Positions 33,517-46,184 of a stretch of DNA of 64,000 nt are shown here, in pieces. The DNA is taken from positions 51,762,146 to 51,826,145 of the forward strand of contig JACMZG010001914.1 of the NCBI GenBank assembly GCA_018340805.1. Direction: 5' to 3'. The DNA is from Microvelia longipes (taxonomy: Eukaryota; Arthropoda; Insecta; Hemiptera; Veliidae). A program made the translations under genes and the position numbers. Position 1 is the first letter of the stretch. Each line of letters begins with the position of its first letter. The notes under the pieces were generated by a model. That model worked only from the letters and a program-made list of their open reading frames with translations, had not been told where the DNA came from and did no database searches.

Positions 33517-35194
33517 ATGTTAGTAAAGTACAACTCTGACAAGTTTGACTCATATACCAGTAAATTGACAGATAAAGACAGATCACTGTGGACCGCAACC
33601 AAACGAATCCTTTCTTACAAACACATTCCCTCTCCATTACGCCGTGCAGATGGCTCTTGGGCTAGATCTGAGGCCGAGCAAGTCGAAGTGTTTGCTGAGC
33701 ATCTGCACAATCTTTTCATACCTCATCCTGATATCCTTGACCAAAACCATATCGAAGATGTGGAATACAAACTTACCTCTCCTCTCCAAATGTCTCCACC
33801 TCCTAAAGCGTTTAATCCATCTGATATCCTTTTTATTATTAAACACCTCCCAAAACGTAAATCCCCAGGCTTCGACCTAATTACTGCTGAAATTCTTCAA
33901 AAACTTCCCAAGAAAGCAATCCTATACCTAACCTATATTTTTAATGCTGTACTCCGCACAACCCATTTCCCTACTGCATGGAAATTCGCCACCATAATCA
34001 TGATTCCTAAACCTTCCAAGCCCCTCCATTTACCTCCTTCCTACCGCCCAATAAGTCTCTTACCTGTTATGGGAAAGGTCTTAGAAAAACTTCTTCTCAA
34101 AAGATTAAATCCTTACTTATCTCCTTTACTTCCTCACCACCAATTTGGTTTCCGTTCCCGCCATTCAACTATTCAACAATGTCATCGCATTGTAGACATC
34201 ATTTCCTCCACCCTTGAGAAGAAGAAATATTGCTCGGCTGTCTTTCTCGATGAAGCGCAAGCGTTTGATCGAGTTTGGCACGCTGGCTTGCTTCTGAAAC
34301 TCAAGGAAGTCCTTCCCTTCACATTTTACCTAATCCTTAAGTCTTTTTTGACTGACAGACATTTCCGTGTAAACCAAGGATCATCCTTCTCCTCAATCTT
34401 CCTTGTGCGCGCTGGAGTGCCACAGGGAAGCATATTAGGTCCTTTATTATACTCTTTTTTCACCCATGATATCCCTCAACACCCTTCCACAGTCCTAGCC
34501 TGCTTTGCTGATGACAAAGCAATCCTCTCATCCCATAAAAAATCATAATACAGCCTCTGACAATGTCCAGGAACACATTTCACTTCTCGAACCTTGGTTG
34601 AGAAAATAGAGGATCAAGGTAAACGAACAGAAAAGTGTACATGTTACCTTTGCTCTTCGTCACAATACTTGTCCTCCAATCCTTCTCAACCAAGTTCCCA
34701 TCCCTCACTCCCACACAGTCCGTTACCTTGGTCTACACCTCGACAGACGCTTAACTTGGGCCCACCATACAAAGACTAAACGTACTGAAGTAGCAAGACG
34801 TTACAAACTACTTACCAGACTTCTAGGCCGACGCTCCAAGCTGACACTGAACAACAAGCTTCGAATATATAATTCGATCCTAAAGCCAGCTTGGGCCTAT
34901 GGCATGGAGGTCTGGGGTAGCACCAAACCCTCCAATTCCCTCAGACTCCAAACACTCCAATCCAAAATCCTTAGAACAATCACAAATGCTCCCTTTTATG
35001 TTTCCAACCAAACCCTACTCGATGATCCCAAAGTACCATTTTTCCGCGACCTATGCCGATTCCGTTATCAATCCTTTCATCAATCCTTATCTGATCACTA
35101 TAATCCTTTTGTTCAGGCTCTTTCCTCTCCAACCATTCCAGACAATCCTCCTAGGCGGCTGAAGAGACAGTGGCCGAGAGACCTCTTAGTTTAA
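33517..35194 (+). pseudogene. LINE-B (Jockey-type) reverse transcriptase, frameshifted
   Basis: 33517-34548 encodes 343 aa: IIMIPKPSKPLHLPPSYRP, ISLLPVMGKVLEKLL, FGFRSRHSTIQQ, AVFLDEAQAFDRVWH (motif A), AGVPQGSILGPLLYS (motif B), LACFADDKAIL (motif C intact). After the TAA at 34546, frameshifts lead to RYLGLHLDRRLTWAHH (about 34720) and to the C-terminal frame 34904-35194 (AYGMEVWGSTKPSN, LQSKILRTITNAPFYVSN, RLKRQWPRDLLV). Motif A has DEAQAFD rather than the usual D-x-SQAFD. Enzymatically dead because of the shifts. Confidence 0.9.
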
Positions 35195-35412
35195 ATGCAA
35201 TTATCATGTTAAAGTTAATTTAATTTCTCTTGGTTTTTTTTCAAATTTAGTTTTTTTTCAATGATCTTTAAAACTAAACGCTATGGAGTGTTATCAATGG
35301 ATATTTTCTCCTTCTAATTATCCCACGATAAAATAACTTATAACTGAAGTACTAATAACAATTTTTTTTGTAGTCGTACTTATCTAAATAAATTAAAAAA
35401 AAAAAAAAAAAT

Positions 35413-35815
35413 CAACCTAAATTTTGGGTTTTTGGTAATTTACAATGGGTTTTTCAACTTTTTGGTCAGTTTGAGTGGTCGTATTGACTTGGACCGGTTT
35501 CATTTGATTCAGCGTCTCAAAAAACATAAATATTGACCTTTTTTGCGGCGAAAAATATTAACCCTGAATTTTGCTAATTTTTTGAATATTTTGCTGACTC
35601 AGCAAACCTTTTATGTTAATAACATGTTTATGTTATTAACATAAACATAATAACGTTTATGTAAATAACATAAACGTTATTAATGGGTTAATAACGTCAT
35701 TAAAACCTGGTTTTCAATAGGGTTTGTGTCCTCCGAGGTTCGACTTCCGCCATGACGCCTATCCCATTAGAGAATTTAATTCCTAAAGGAAATTCCCTAA
35801 AACACGATATTTAAA
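35413..35815. mobile_element. Right part of a nested-type (foldback/tRNA-like) element
   Basis: atcaacctaaatttt...ggaccggtttcatttgattcagcg...cctggttttcaatagggtttgtgt...ccgccatgacgcctatcccattag matches 20895-21568. A run of overlapping palindromes built from ATGTTAATAACAT and AACGTTTATG (35611-35685) replaces the (TA)n tract. Confidence 0.8.
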
Positions 35816-36231
35816 CAAAACATTTTGAGTGGGGTGTCGTATTTAATGTTTATAGGAGACCAACAATGACTGTTTTTCTGAAAACCGGGGAACCAAATTC
35901 GAATCATGGTTTCAGAGATATTTTTACCGTTGTAATTCTATACTTTACAAAGTTATAACCAAAAACTCTTGTGCGGAGGTCGGCAAGTTGGACGATAGTT
36001 TTTCGGAAGACATTTTCGCTAAGGATATCGGTATATGCTTTATAGTCCGAAAAGCAACTCTTCGGACTATAGCCCGAATATAAAAGAGTGTAAGCAGCAC
36101 ACTTTATAGTCTGAAATGAACAAACACTGTTTGTTTATTTCTAGATTTTTCATTGGAAAAGCGCTACAATTTTTCAAAGATTTGCAAAAACTTAGCTTTG
36201 CATATTTGCCTAAAGTTTGCGCAGATCTTTA
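35816..36231. other. Non-coding stretch
   Basis: Nothing recognised, apart from a short inverse pair near 36035-36075 (atatgctttatagtccga / tcggactatagcccgaatat). Confidence 0.35.
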
Positions 36232-36423
36232 CTAAACAAAGGCGAGCATAGTTTTGTACAACCTACACTGTGGTAAAAAATGAGCATATACTTTGAAACA
36301 TAAATAGGAGCAAATAGAAGTGTTACTCTTTTGACTATGAAGCATTAACCGAATACCTGAGCAAGAACTGCAGTGTCGGTAGGGATACTTTTCATATGTA
36401 CAGTGGGTACATAGCAAAAGCAT
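36232..36423 (-). pseudogene. Possible piggyBac-type transposase C-terminal Cys-rich remnant
   Basis: The 63-aa frame has CTHC, HCSSC and then ICSYLCFKVYAHF. The order CxxC...CxxC...Cx3CFxxY resembles the C-terminal cysteine-rich (cross-brace) domain of piggyBac transposases, where CFKxYH is typical. No other part of the transposase is visible and the start is not a real one. Chance is possible. Confidence 0.3.
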
Positions 36424-36427
36424 ATTG

Positions 36428-37028
36428 TTTGCGAAAAATCCGAAACTGGGATGTCACCGGATTTAACCATTATACGGGTGTTTTAAAACCTCTTGTGTGG
36501 TTTTCACAAAGTTGTCTCACTGAATGTGTGTGTGTGTGTCTGTTATAATCGTAGGATCCCAGTGTATTTATTAGAGAGTAAAAACTTGGTACAAAAATCA
36601 GTTTAACGCTGCAGTTGTGCTATTAGGAAATTCTTTTATAACGCCATGCATCCGCAAAAATTCCTCAGCGAAAACTTTGAAAAATCATAAAACGCGAAAA
36701 AATGTTGCGATCGGATTGAGATTTGGCACGCATGTAGCCAGGTATAAGACTATCACATGTGCTAAGTTTTATCTTATTATCAGCATTAGTTCAATGTTTA
36801 TCATATGACTTGTGTACACGTTTTTTGAAAAACTGTAAAATATCAGAAAAAATCGAATTGAGTTAAATTTAGTACAAGTATATAAGTTTACGTAATAAAT
36901 AAGTAGATTTCGTTTTATTACAAGTATATTTATGTTTTCTGCTGGATCATAAAGTTAAGTAGCATTGAGCGTGGTCAGTGCTGTATGGGTGACCGCTGAG
37001 AATGAAACGGATTTATCTACTATCAATA
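36428..37028 (+). mobile_element. 5S-derived repeat, copy F (truncated)
   Basis: gcgaaaaatccgaaactggg near the left end, tgtgtgtgtgtctgttat (36523-36543), and the 5S-like block 36948-37010 (AAGTTAAGTAGC...GTCAGTGCTG...GGGTGACCGC). The element stops at about 37028 against the foldback element. Confidence 0.75.
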
Positions 37029-37710
37029 TTTTTTGGGCCTCTGAGTTGAATGCCAGTGGTCCGGAGTCAATACGACTACTTAAACTCAGGGTACCTAGGT
37101 ACACATCCTGGAAGGGTCGATAATTTTTTATCGTTTTTTTTACCTAATATAAGTTTACAACTAGAAAATAATTCTGGCGCGGTGGTCCGCATGTCGGGCG
37201 AATTTTCTTTAGATGCGAGCACTCAAACCCAGAGTACCTGGGTTTAAATCCTAGTAGGGACAATAATTTTTTATCGTTTTTTTTTTTATAATGCGTGTTT
37301 CCGTGCTTTTTACATTATATAAGTTTACAACTACTAAATAAATAATTCCGGCGCGGTGGTCCGCTGTCGGGCGAATTTCATTTAGAATTCGTGTTTCTGT
37401 ATTTTCCAAAGGAAATGCGCTAAAACCTTTAAAGATAACTGACTAAGCTTAAAGATAAGTAACTAAGCTTTAAACTAGTGCAAATAATAGTGCGTACTTC
37501 TAATTTTAGAGGCATAGTTTTGTACAACAAATGGATTATTATGCGCATTTCCTTTAGAAAATACAGAAACACAAATTCTAAATGAAATTCGCCCGACAGC
37601 GGAATTATTTATTTAGTAGTTGTAAACTTATATAATGTAAAAAGCACGGAAGCACGCATCCAAAGGAAATTCGCCCGACATGCGGACCCCCGCGCCAGAA
37701 TTATTTCTAT
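37029..37710. mobile_element. Foldback/tRNA-like element, second copy
   Basis: In reverse orientation it matches 19726-20700: gggcctctgagttgaatgccag, ggcgcggtggtccgc (37176 and 37349), the palindrome centre aactgactaagcttaaag (about 37436), and the other arm to gcgccagaattatttc (37691-37706). The arms of this copy lack the inner ~130-bp segment present at 19880-19990. Confidence 0.75.
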
Positions 37711-38845
37711 ATTAACTGGGGTAGATGAGAAAAATAAATAATATGTGTATTCTTTGAGCAAACACACTATAAATATGTTCTTAGACTTGCTGTTCAATAT
37801 ATTTTTGATATTAAATAAAAATCTTTTTTTCTTTTGACAAATGAACGAATATAGCTCAAAATTCTAAGTAAATGAAAGATTTAAAGCGGTTTGTCGAGTT
37901 AAAATTTAATTAGCGAGATAAACTAATTTATAACAAGTCATGTTATAATAACCTTTTGTAACGGGAGACTCGCTGACAAGATGCTTAACCAGACGTCAGT
38001 TTTGAATGATATTAATTATATTCTAAGGGACAAACTATCTAAAGTTCCAGATGAGCGGAGCAACTCTTGTCTGAGTGGATCAACCCTTCTAGGCTGAAAT
38101 CCCTTTCTTAAGGAAGCATGGTTAAGGAGTGATAACACCTCGTAAGGTTAAGATCCTAGAGGTTTAATTACTTGAAATGAGGTCTTGTTAAAAAGGGAGG
38201 TTCTTAGGTCTTCTTCTATTATAAAGTGAACTGATTTATTTTTCGATGATAAATAATTTAAGTCGTGGAGTCCTTAATTTAAATTAGTGGAAGTAACTAC
38301 TCTTCCAATAAAATAAAAATCTTTATTTTACTCTTTTTCCAGAAAAATAAATTACAATTACAATAAACTATATTATTTAAAACGGAATGAACAGTAGGAG
38401 AATATCCACACCTATGCAATAATTACCGTCAGTATGTAATTACTTGCTTCATGCTATTATAAAGATGGTTTATAAAATAAAGTAATTTATTAAAATTTAG
38501 ACATCTTAAAATGATAGTGGCCTTAAAACATTGTTGATGCACAGTGCAACTGTGCAACATAATTGTGTGCGTGTGTTTCGCAAAACTCGGCAGTATCAAT
38601 GATTCATTACGTATGCACGCTCTCGTTTAAAATAGTTCAATACTTTCCAGTGTTGATACTATTACACGGATTCGAACTTAATAACGTAGATAATAATTTT
38701 TTTATCATTTATATGTTGGGACCCTTTGTCGCAAATGCTGTAAGGAGTTAGAAAATGCCCCCACAACATACTTCTTGTGAGTACACGCCACTAAAACGTC
38801 AAAAATGAGATCTCAGAAGTCCTTTGAGAGAATAAATATGTTTGT
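37711..38845. other. Non-coding stretch
   Basis: No gene. 38557-38615 (taattgtgtgcg...cgcaaaactcggcagtatcaa) is a crumb of the ~320-bp hammerhead repeat without its core. Confidence 0.4.
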
Positions 38846-39156
38846 TACGACGAGGTTTATGATATTGATTCAGATGGTTCTTCTAGATGCTCTAACATCA
38901 TAGCATTCCAACCAACAATTCAGTCCTTATTATAGACCCCACCATTCGATTTGAAACCAATGACCCAGACTAAGCTAACAAGGTTCATGAAGTGAAGAAA
39001 TACACTTATGAAAAATGTATTGAATATTACAAAGGAATGTTTGGCTCCTCTCATGGAGCAAGAACTTACAAAGTGCGTGGTCTGTGGTTCGGAGCTAGAG
39101 GAACTATGCCTGCCAAAAATAGAGAGTTTTATAACAGATTAAGCCCAACTCAGTAA
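38846..39156 (+). pseudogene. LINE pol C-terminal remnant
   Basis: From 38929 the frame reads IIDPTIRFETNDPD, a TAA stop, then VHEVKKYTYEKCIEYYKGMF...VRGLWFGARGTMPAKNREFYN and a final TAA at 39154. The pattern DPTIRxE...V..EKK..Y......YY...Y......GL..GARGT.P is typical of the C-terminal end of many insect R2-like and related LINE polyproteins. SRCSNIIAFQP just upstream, in another frame, fits the preceding RRADIIAF stretch. A short dead fragment. Confidence 0.6.
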
Positions 39157-39437
39157 GTAGTTAGGGTGGGCGAACAACCAAGACTCTGCAAGACTTTTCT
39201 GAACTTACCAGAGGCCTAAGTCTTCTTGAAAATCAAGTATAGGCTTAGTTTTAAATTAAAGTAAGGCGCCAGGTTCTTTTTCCTACTTGGTAGGGGTGAG
39301 GAAAAGAACCAACCCCAGGCTCCAGTCCAAATTTGGTTATAGGTTGATTTAAAAATTACATGACACAATAAAACACACTATTATAAACATAGTTATCAAA
39401 AAAATGAAAGTAAATGTATTTTTAATGGAAATAAACA
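39157..39437. other. Non-coding stretch
   Basis: Nothing recognised. Confidence 0.3.
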
Positions 39438-40214
39438 TAAAAATTGGGTACGGGGTATCTCGGAGCTTTTCCTCATTACATCGGATTCGCTACGCTCATC
39501 TTCCTTGCTTCGGACTCGCTTTGCTCGTCCTGAGAAATACAGTTCGCCAAATTTATACTGCAACATGCATTTGGACTCGCTTCGCTTGTCTCTGGATAGT
39601 AAATGCATCTGTATCTCAGCGGTCAATGCTCCTTAATTTATATGATTAACAAAAATCATAGATATACTTGTCGTATTGAAACGACATTTAGTTTACTTAT
39701 TTATTAGGTAATAATATACATTTGCACCAAATTTCAACTCAATTGGACCATTTTCCAATTGTTTACAATTTTTTAAAAAACATACACAAGTCATTCAATA
39801 AAAATTAAACTAATGCTGATAACGAGATGAAACTTGGCACAATATGTTTATGCATATGTCTTATATAGTCACATGCGTGCCAAATATCAATCCGATCGCA
39901 TCATTCTTCCGAAATTTTTGCTGAGATATTATTGCGGGTTAATGCCGTCATAAATACATTATTTTCTGAATAGCACAACTACAGCGGTAGACTTATTTTT
40001 GTACAAAATTTCAACTCTAGGATAAATACACTGGGTGCTACGATGATAACACACACATACACACACATACAGACAGAAAACTTTGCTAAAACCACTCAGG
40101 AGGCCTTAAAAACGCCTGAAACGGATAATTCCGGTTTCATTCCGGTTTCGAATTTTTTTGCAAACACCATACTTTTTCTATATATTTACGGTATAAATGA
40201 GGAAAAGTAAAAAA
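39438..40214 (-). mobile_element. 5S-derived repeat, copy C
   Basis: Both ends are present: gggtacggggtatctcgg at the right end and ggtataaatgaggaaaagtaa at the left. The 5S-like block (39612-39648) is shortened by a deletion. GA hairpins at 39484 and 39512 (GAGCAAAGCGAGTCC in reverse reading). Confidence 0.75.
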
Positions 40215-41639
40215 GATGCTAAGTTCGATAGGGTTCCTGACCTCCTATAAGGCCTTCATACTTAAAATTGAAATTATCATTAAGGAATAAGCAATTATAT
40301 TTTAACTAAGAATTACACCGTTTAAGATATAATTATTCATCCTTAGGTTGGCTTTCTATAAGGTTTATGATTGTGAGTAATGTAACCAATATTCAATGAA
40401 TTAGCAACTCTCTTAATAAAATGCCACATCAACTCATCCAGTGGCAAAAACCCTAAAACCAAGAGCAACGAGAATTAGAATTTAAAAAATCTACAATTTT
40501 ACATAAACAAAGAAAAATCTAGTTGAAACGAAACAATAATCGAAAATGGAAACGACCTTACCTTCAGAGAAGGGTTCCAAAACCAAAAACAAACTAATCC
40601 AAAAATCTGGTATAAAAATAACAACGTTCCTCGCCGAATCAGAAGAAATAAATACTAAATTTTCTTTGAAAAAATTACTTATTAAGTTGAATTATCACAT
40701 TAGTCCGGGAGCCGAAGCCACCCGGGGCCTAACCTAAAAGAAGGTCCTTTTTCTGACCACTTCGGAGGCGTCACCATGGTTACCAACTAAAACTCAATAA
40801 AACAATAAAAAAAATAAATAAAACTAGTAATAGAAGTAGGACTGCCCCTAAATAAGAGCAAATCCTCCAAAATTTTTATTTTGCAAAATAAATATTTTCT
40901 AAAATTTTGTAACAAAACCATAACTTTTGGAATGAACAAAATTAATACAAAATATAACGGTACAGTTTTTAGTAGGGATCGGGTTCGATAAAAATTGTCT
41001 AAGACTAATATCCGAGAGCATTATTCTCGACTCGTTAGGTATTATTAATCACCATATTTACTCCTAGCAGGAAGTAAATATGACATATTTTTTGTACGCA
41101 CACGTATTAAGATTAATTTTCAGTCTGTTTTATTGACAAAATCTATATATATTGAAAAATAATGTTTATCTTATCTGTTTATGTTTATATTGTGCTATAA
41201 TTTTAAAATTTTGCCATTTAAATTGATAAGTATGCTTAGTTAGAAGGCCAGCCTCACTGTTTATATTTTTGAAAATAAAGTATGTATATACATAGTAAAA
41301 GTCTGCAATAAAAGCTTTAAAATATTATGTAGGAGTGTATATATAGGAGTGTAGATATATATATATATATATAAAGCACCCATTGACTTGGGCGAAATAT
41401 CTATCAAATTTATTCGCAGTTTAGGGAATACAATGGAGTACCTAAGTAAAGGATATGGGATGTGAGGGATCCAACTCATAGGATAAACATAATCCTAACA
41501 TAAACAAGATTAGATAACGGAATCGATAATCCAAAGTCATTTGAGAAGTGAAAGAAACCGAGAATAGTTGTTTACACGGCAAGAAGGAGAAGAAAGTTTT
41601 ACAGCTCAACAAGGTCAAGTTTTCACATAAGGTGAAGCC
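40215..41639. other. Non-coding stretch
   Basis: No gene that I can support; a 63-codon frame at 40546-40737 resembles nothing known. A short (TA)n run lies at 41356-41373. Confidence 0.35.
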
Positions 41640-41790
41640 GCAGGTGAAAACTTCATTATCACCCGAGGCCATAAGGCCAAGGGAGGTAAAAAAGTTAGCT
41701 CCCGAGGCTTTGCCGAAGAGGATAATTGAAGTTGACTCCCGAGGCCCAGCCGAGGGAGATAATACGAGAGCTGAAATATTTCGATCCCTG
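41640..41790 (+). repeat. Run of GA-type hairpins (CTCCCGAGGC...GCCGAGGGAG)
   Basis: At least three successive units: ACCCGAGGCCATAAGGCC, CTCCCGAGGCTTTGCCGA, CTCCCGAGGC-CCA-GCCGAGGGAG. The segment ending gataatacgagagctgaaa is the inverse of 54836-54855, so this is a dispersed family. The open frame across it (41548-41823) is incidental. Confidence 0.65.
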
Positions 41791-42988
41791 TTGTGTATTA
41801 ATTTTTATCTACCACTTAGATAAGTTATTTCTATTAATTTATAAAAACTTGTTGATGATGATGGGAATAAGAAGTTACAATTTGAAGGTATGTTACTAAT
41901 GATTCTATATAGGGGGTTTTCATTTTTTTGTACACATTCTCTTTTTCATTTCTTACATTATTTAGAATTTGTTTATTGACTTTGATTTTATTCGGCATAG
42001 ATGACTCTAAGTTTACGGGGGCCAGGTCGCTACATAAAAAAACCTTATTTACAACTCAAGTCGTCGGTAAATATTTTTAAAAGTAAAAATGTTGCGTTTT
42101 GAGTCAAAGCGTATTTTGCTGAAAGTGACATTTCTTCGTTTTTAAAACTATACAGTCGTACACAATGTAATAGGATAGGTAATGAAACTAAAGTCACAAC
42201 CATGAAATAAACATAGAATGTAGTTTCTGAACACGACATGCCGTAAGGGGAAAAGATTTTACGTTAAAAAACACTGTGTCGGTGTAAAAGGTTGGGGAAC
42301 GTCTCCCGCAAAAAGACTTGGGTGACAATGCCAATAAATCCTGGGTAAAGCCGGCACTAATTAAGCCATCTAGCTAAAGTTTCCTCCTGGGGGGAGATGT
42401 ACTGACTCGCCAGCTCGGGGAGTCCCGAACCAAGCCAACCAAGTCTCTCTGAATCACCTCAAAGTCTCTGGAGAAACTTACTCCCCGGATAAAGGCAATT
42501 TATACTTGAGGGAGTTGCCTGACTTCACTCCATTCCACACTTAACACACTTTCGTATTATTCTTGTTTAAAAATTTCCCTAAGTCTTTTTAACAAATTTG
42601 CTATCAAACTGAATTCTCTTTTTTCTGTTTTCCATGACACCGATATAATTCAAAATACTTTTTAAAATATTAATAATATCTAGAAATTAAAAAATTTTGC
42701 GGTGAAACTTTTTAAGGAAATTGAAGTTCCCGTCCTTTCATTTCTACTGTTGGTTACACTTTCAGAGGCGTAGAGCATTAGGCATGTTGACTCAAAGCTA
42801 CTATCTCTCAAACACCCTTTGATGATCTCACAAACACCTATGCTTCTATGGATGATTCCAACTACAGAGTCGAAACGTTGGGACCTTAAACTTCCTCGTC
42901 AACACTCATGTCCATCCCAGATTTTAATCTTGTCCATGGTGTATGCTTTTATTAATTATAACGTAGTGGAATACTTAAATTAGAAAAT
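41791..42988. other. Non-coding stretch
   Basis: No gene seen. 42838-42875 (GATGATTCC...GAGTCGAAACGTTG) resembles a decayed hammerhead; see the findings. Confidence 0.35.
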
Positions 42989-42991
42989 TAA

Positions 42992-43292
42992 GGCCTGTAT
43001 TCAAAGACATTTTACTTACCTAAACCTAACATTTTCCTTAAGGCTTTCTTAAGGAGACATAACATTTTCCTTAAGGCTTTCTTAAGGAGACCTAACATTT
43101 TCCTTTAGGCTTTCTTAAGGAGACCTAACATTTTCCTTTAGGCTTCCTTAAGGTGATGTAACATTTTCCTTAAGGCTTTCTTAAGGAGGCCTAACATTTT
43201 CCGTACCTAAACTGTAAACCTAACATTTTCCTGAAGGAGCCCTTAAGGAAAATGTTAGGTTTAGGTAAGGAAAATGTCTTTGAACACGGGCC
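42992..43292. mobile_element. PIF/Harbinger-like MITE with internal tandem repeat
   Basis: Termini GGCCTGTATTCAAAGACATT and its inverse ending TTGAACACGGGCC, with 3-bp flanks TAA (42989-42991 and 43293-43295). TAA/TTA duplications and GGSCC ends are typical of PIF/Harbinger. TIRs are about 50 bp. The interior is a ~33-35 bp tandem repeat (cctaacattttccttaagg...cttaaggag), about five copies, each with a CCTTAAGG palindrome. Confidence 0.75.
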
Positions 43293-43295
43293 TAA

Positions 43296-43941
43296 GATTT
43301 CGTCTATGTTTTGTTGGCTGTAGTCGACTTAAACCATAATATTTTTACCGTGTCCACAACTATTACGACCTTCATAAGATTATTTAATGCCTAATTATTT
43401 CCTGGAGGGAAGCCCCAGATAGAGAAGTATTAAAGTGCTCTTTACGGTTGTTGATACTTGCCTACACCTAAAAATTATCAGGTCCGCCTTTCAGAAGACG
43501 GATTTTATAGTAGTGGGAGAAGTACCTGCTCCTGAAACGTCGTTAATTGTAAATACCTTTGATAATAGATTTCGTCTGACTAATTTTACTCATAATTCAC
43601 AAACTTCCTTGACTAAATTAATTTTCCTGTCATTTTGTTTATTAATATGCAATTTTATATTAGTAAATAATATTATTATGTTTAAATTAATTTTATGATT
43701 AGAGCAACTATGTAACCTGAAGTACTGCAATTAATTAATTATTTTATGATAAATTATATTTGCAAAACTAATTAAAAGCAAAAAAATGATGTTAAGAAAA
43801 ATAGAGCCCGAAGAAAAAAAAGTGAAACTACGAAAAATAGTACCTTATTTACTGTGGAAATGTGTATTTTTAAATATTTTTTTGTAACGAGTGGTGTTAA
43901 GGGTGTTAAAGAGAATAAAACACCCCTACGCCAAATACATA
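43296..43941. other. Non-coding stretch
   Basis: The 87-codon frame at 43435-43698 has no recognisable domain. I do not call it. Confidence 0.3.
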
Positions 43942-44634
43942 AATAGTCCAAGAGCCGAACCTGAAAAAATGTGACTCATTTTGTACTACTTCAAACCAAA
44001 TTATTTTTAAAATATACCTTAAATTATGAAGAAAAAATATAGTCTGTCTATCCATAGTGGAGCCTTTCATATGATTGCGCATGATCAAAATTTTATAAAA
44101 TTGCATTAATTCCAGTTTTCTTGCAATAAGTGGCTCCCTGTAAGTCGTGTGCAAGACATGAAGAGGCTATTTTTCAAAGCTGATAAAATGTTCTATAAAA
44201 TGAGTGTTTAATCATCAAAATCAGACGATTACAACTAAAGTTATGGCTCTTCCAAAACATAAAATATGTTAATTTATCCAATGTCAGCAAATTTCTTTAT
44301 AAAATATTGACTTATTGTGCATTTTTTTGGACATTGGTAAGTAACTTTATTGTATTTATACACGAAAAACAACTCGTTTTATAGAAAATTTTATCAGCTT
44401 TAAAAAATGGTGACTTCATATTTTGCTCACGACTTACAGGGAGCCACTTATTGCATGAAAACTGTGATTAGTGCGATTTCATAAATTTTGATCTTGCGCA
44501 ATCATATGAAAGGCTCCACTCTGGATAGGCAGACTATGCTTTTTCTTAATATTTTAAGGTATATTTCCAGAATAATTTGGTTTGAAGTAGTACAAAATGA
44601 GTCACATTTTTAAGGCCTGGCTCTTGGAGTATTT
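43942..44634. mobile_element. Foldback element FB-a, complete copy
   Basis: Starts aatagtccaagagccgaacc and ends with its inverse (ggcctggctcttggagtattt). The arms are ~290 bp and share caaaatgagtcacat, aggcagactatg and gagccacttattgca. The centre is near 44290-44330. No coding capacity. Non-autonomous, mechanism unknown. Confidence 0.85.
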
Positions 44635-46184
44635 ATTGGACCACTATTTTATTTTTGATTATAATGGGTTTCTTTTTTTTAATAGACTTTGGCTCATCAA
44701 TTTAATGAGCTAGATCGTAACTAATGATAATCGTAATTTTGACTTGTTTTAATTTGTTTTTAACCGATACCCCTTTCGACGTTACTCAGCCTTATTTTTA
44801 TCACGCTAAAATTAAATTTTACTCCTCAAACTAAGATCACTTTTGTATCAGTTTATTACCAGACTTAATCTCACAACGTTTGAATTTTTTTTAGTGAAGG
44901 ATAAGAAGTGCCCCTCGAGGAAACTGTATTTCCTTTCCTTTGTTTCTAAGCATCGTATGAAATTGAAGGCCGGTAAACATCAGCGTATGTTGTTGTGATC
45001 GCGTACAAAATTTTAAGTCTCTACTTTTAGTAACAAAGCAATGCGGGAATACAAAGACATTTCTGGTGGTGGCTTGAGGAGGCACGAGCGCGGAAGCTCT
45101 CCCTTTTCCTGCCTCCACGATTCACATTTGAGATCTATCAAATTTAAAAAAAAAAAACATTCAGTTTTTGTTAAATTTTATGGATCCCATACACGAACCA
45201 CATCTTGAATAATACTACCCTTTCTGGGGTTTGGTTCACTTTCATAAAATTTTTATTTTATTGCAACAAAAGAAAGAAATATGACTTAATAATGATCATT
45301 CAGGGACTTTCCTCTAATCTCTGACATCAACATGTTTGTTAGGATAAAATTCACAAAATAATCGAATTTTTAATTTCCACCCTGCAAAAAAAATTAAAGT
45401 TTTTGTATTAACATCCTTTTTTTTATAAAAAAAACTTCACACATGTGAACTCTTTTCTTTTTTACATAAAAGGGAGGGAAAATACGAATAAAATTTCACA
45501 GTAAAGTTAAACAAACCTGGGGACCGTGTGTAAAAACCCGTGCAAAAAGACAATTTCAGTTTATTCGCTAAACGACATAATTTCATTGATGTTAAAAACC
45601 TTCATAATAAATATATATGTATGGTTTTAAAATGTAAGTAAGAGTAATTTTAAAATATATTCGAAATGGGTTCTTGGTTGATAATTTTTGGTTGTTCTTT
45701 TTATTTTTATATTTGATATCAATTTAAATTTTATGATCTTTTAAAATTTGCCATTATAATCGTTTGAGTGTTGTGTTTTGATATTAGGTTGAATTTTCAA
45801 AAGAGGCAATATTACCCACCATTAGACTCAAGTATAAAATCTAAAAGTCTAGAAAATCTAGACCTAATATAAGATAATCATATCGTCATACCCCATACTC
45901 ATGCTCCAGCCCATTCTACATCCCATACTCGGGCCCATATTCCCCGAGCCCATATTACCCTGTATTTTCCACTTATATTCCCTTTACTGAACTGAAATCT
46001 CGACATATTTACAAAATATTATTAACTTGTATGTTAATATGGTTAAAAAATCATTTGTTTTCTTTTAATATTTTATTTATGCTTTAAAATCAAATGATCA
46101 AACATTAAAAATAAGTTGATGATCAGGATTAGGTCTCACTGGTCAAATTTTTTTTTGACCAGTGATTCATTGGTAGAGTGTTGC
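44635..46184. other. Non-coding stretch
   Basis: No gene or clear repeat. A few cccatactc repeats lie near 45890-45960, and a short inverse pair (actggtcaaattttt / tttgaccagt) near 46138-46163. Confidence 0.35.

Larger units (their letters stand above)
32996..35412 (+). mobile_element. LINE-B (Jockey-type), plus strand, 5' end in gap
   Basis: Endonuclease C-terminus, RT with FADD box, thumb and C-terminal domain, a ~200-bp 3' UTR and a poly(A) tail (35395-35411). The sequence after the tail matches the nested element at 20895, so LINE-B is inserted in a copy of that element. Confidence 0.9.

Noticed and set aside
36948..37010. True 5S rRNA gene (also the other five 5S-like blocks)
   Set aside because: Only the 3' half is similar, without the 5' half or a T-run terminator, and it recurs inside a longer repeat.
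41548..41823. 91-aa frame across the CTCCCGAGGC hairpins
   Set aside because: The frame follows the hairpin repeat, and the inverse copy at 54836 does not keep it.
44891..45118. 75-aa minus frame as a gene
   Set aside because: No domain, no splice or promoter support, no similarity that I recognise.
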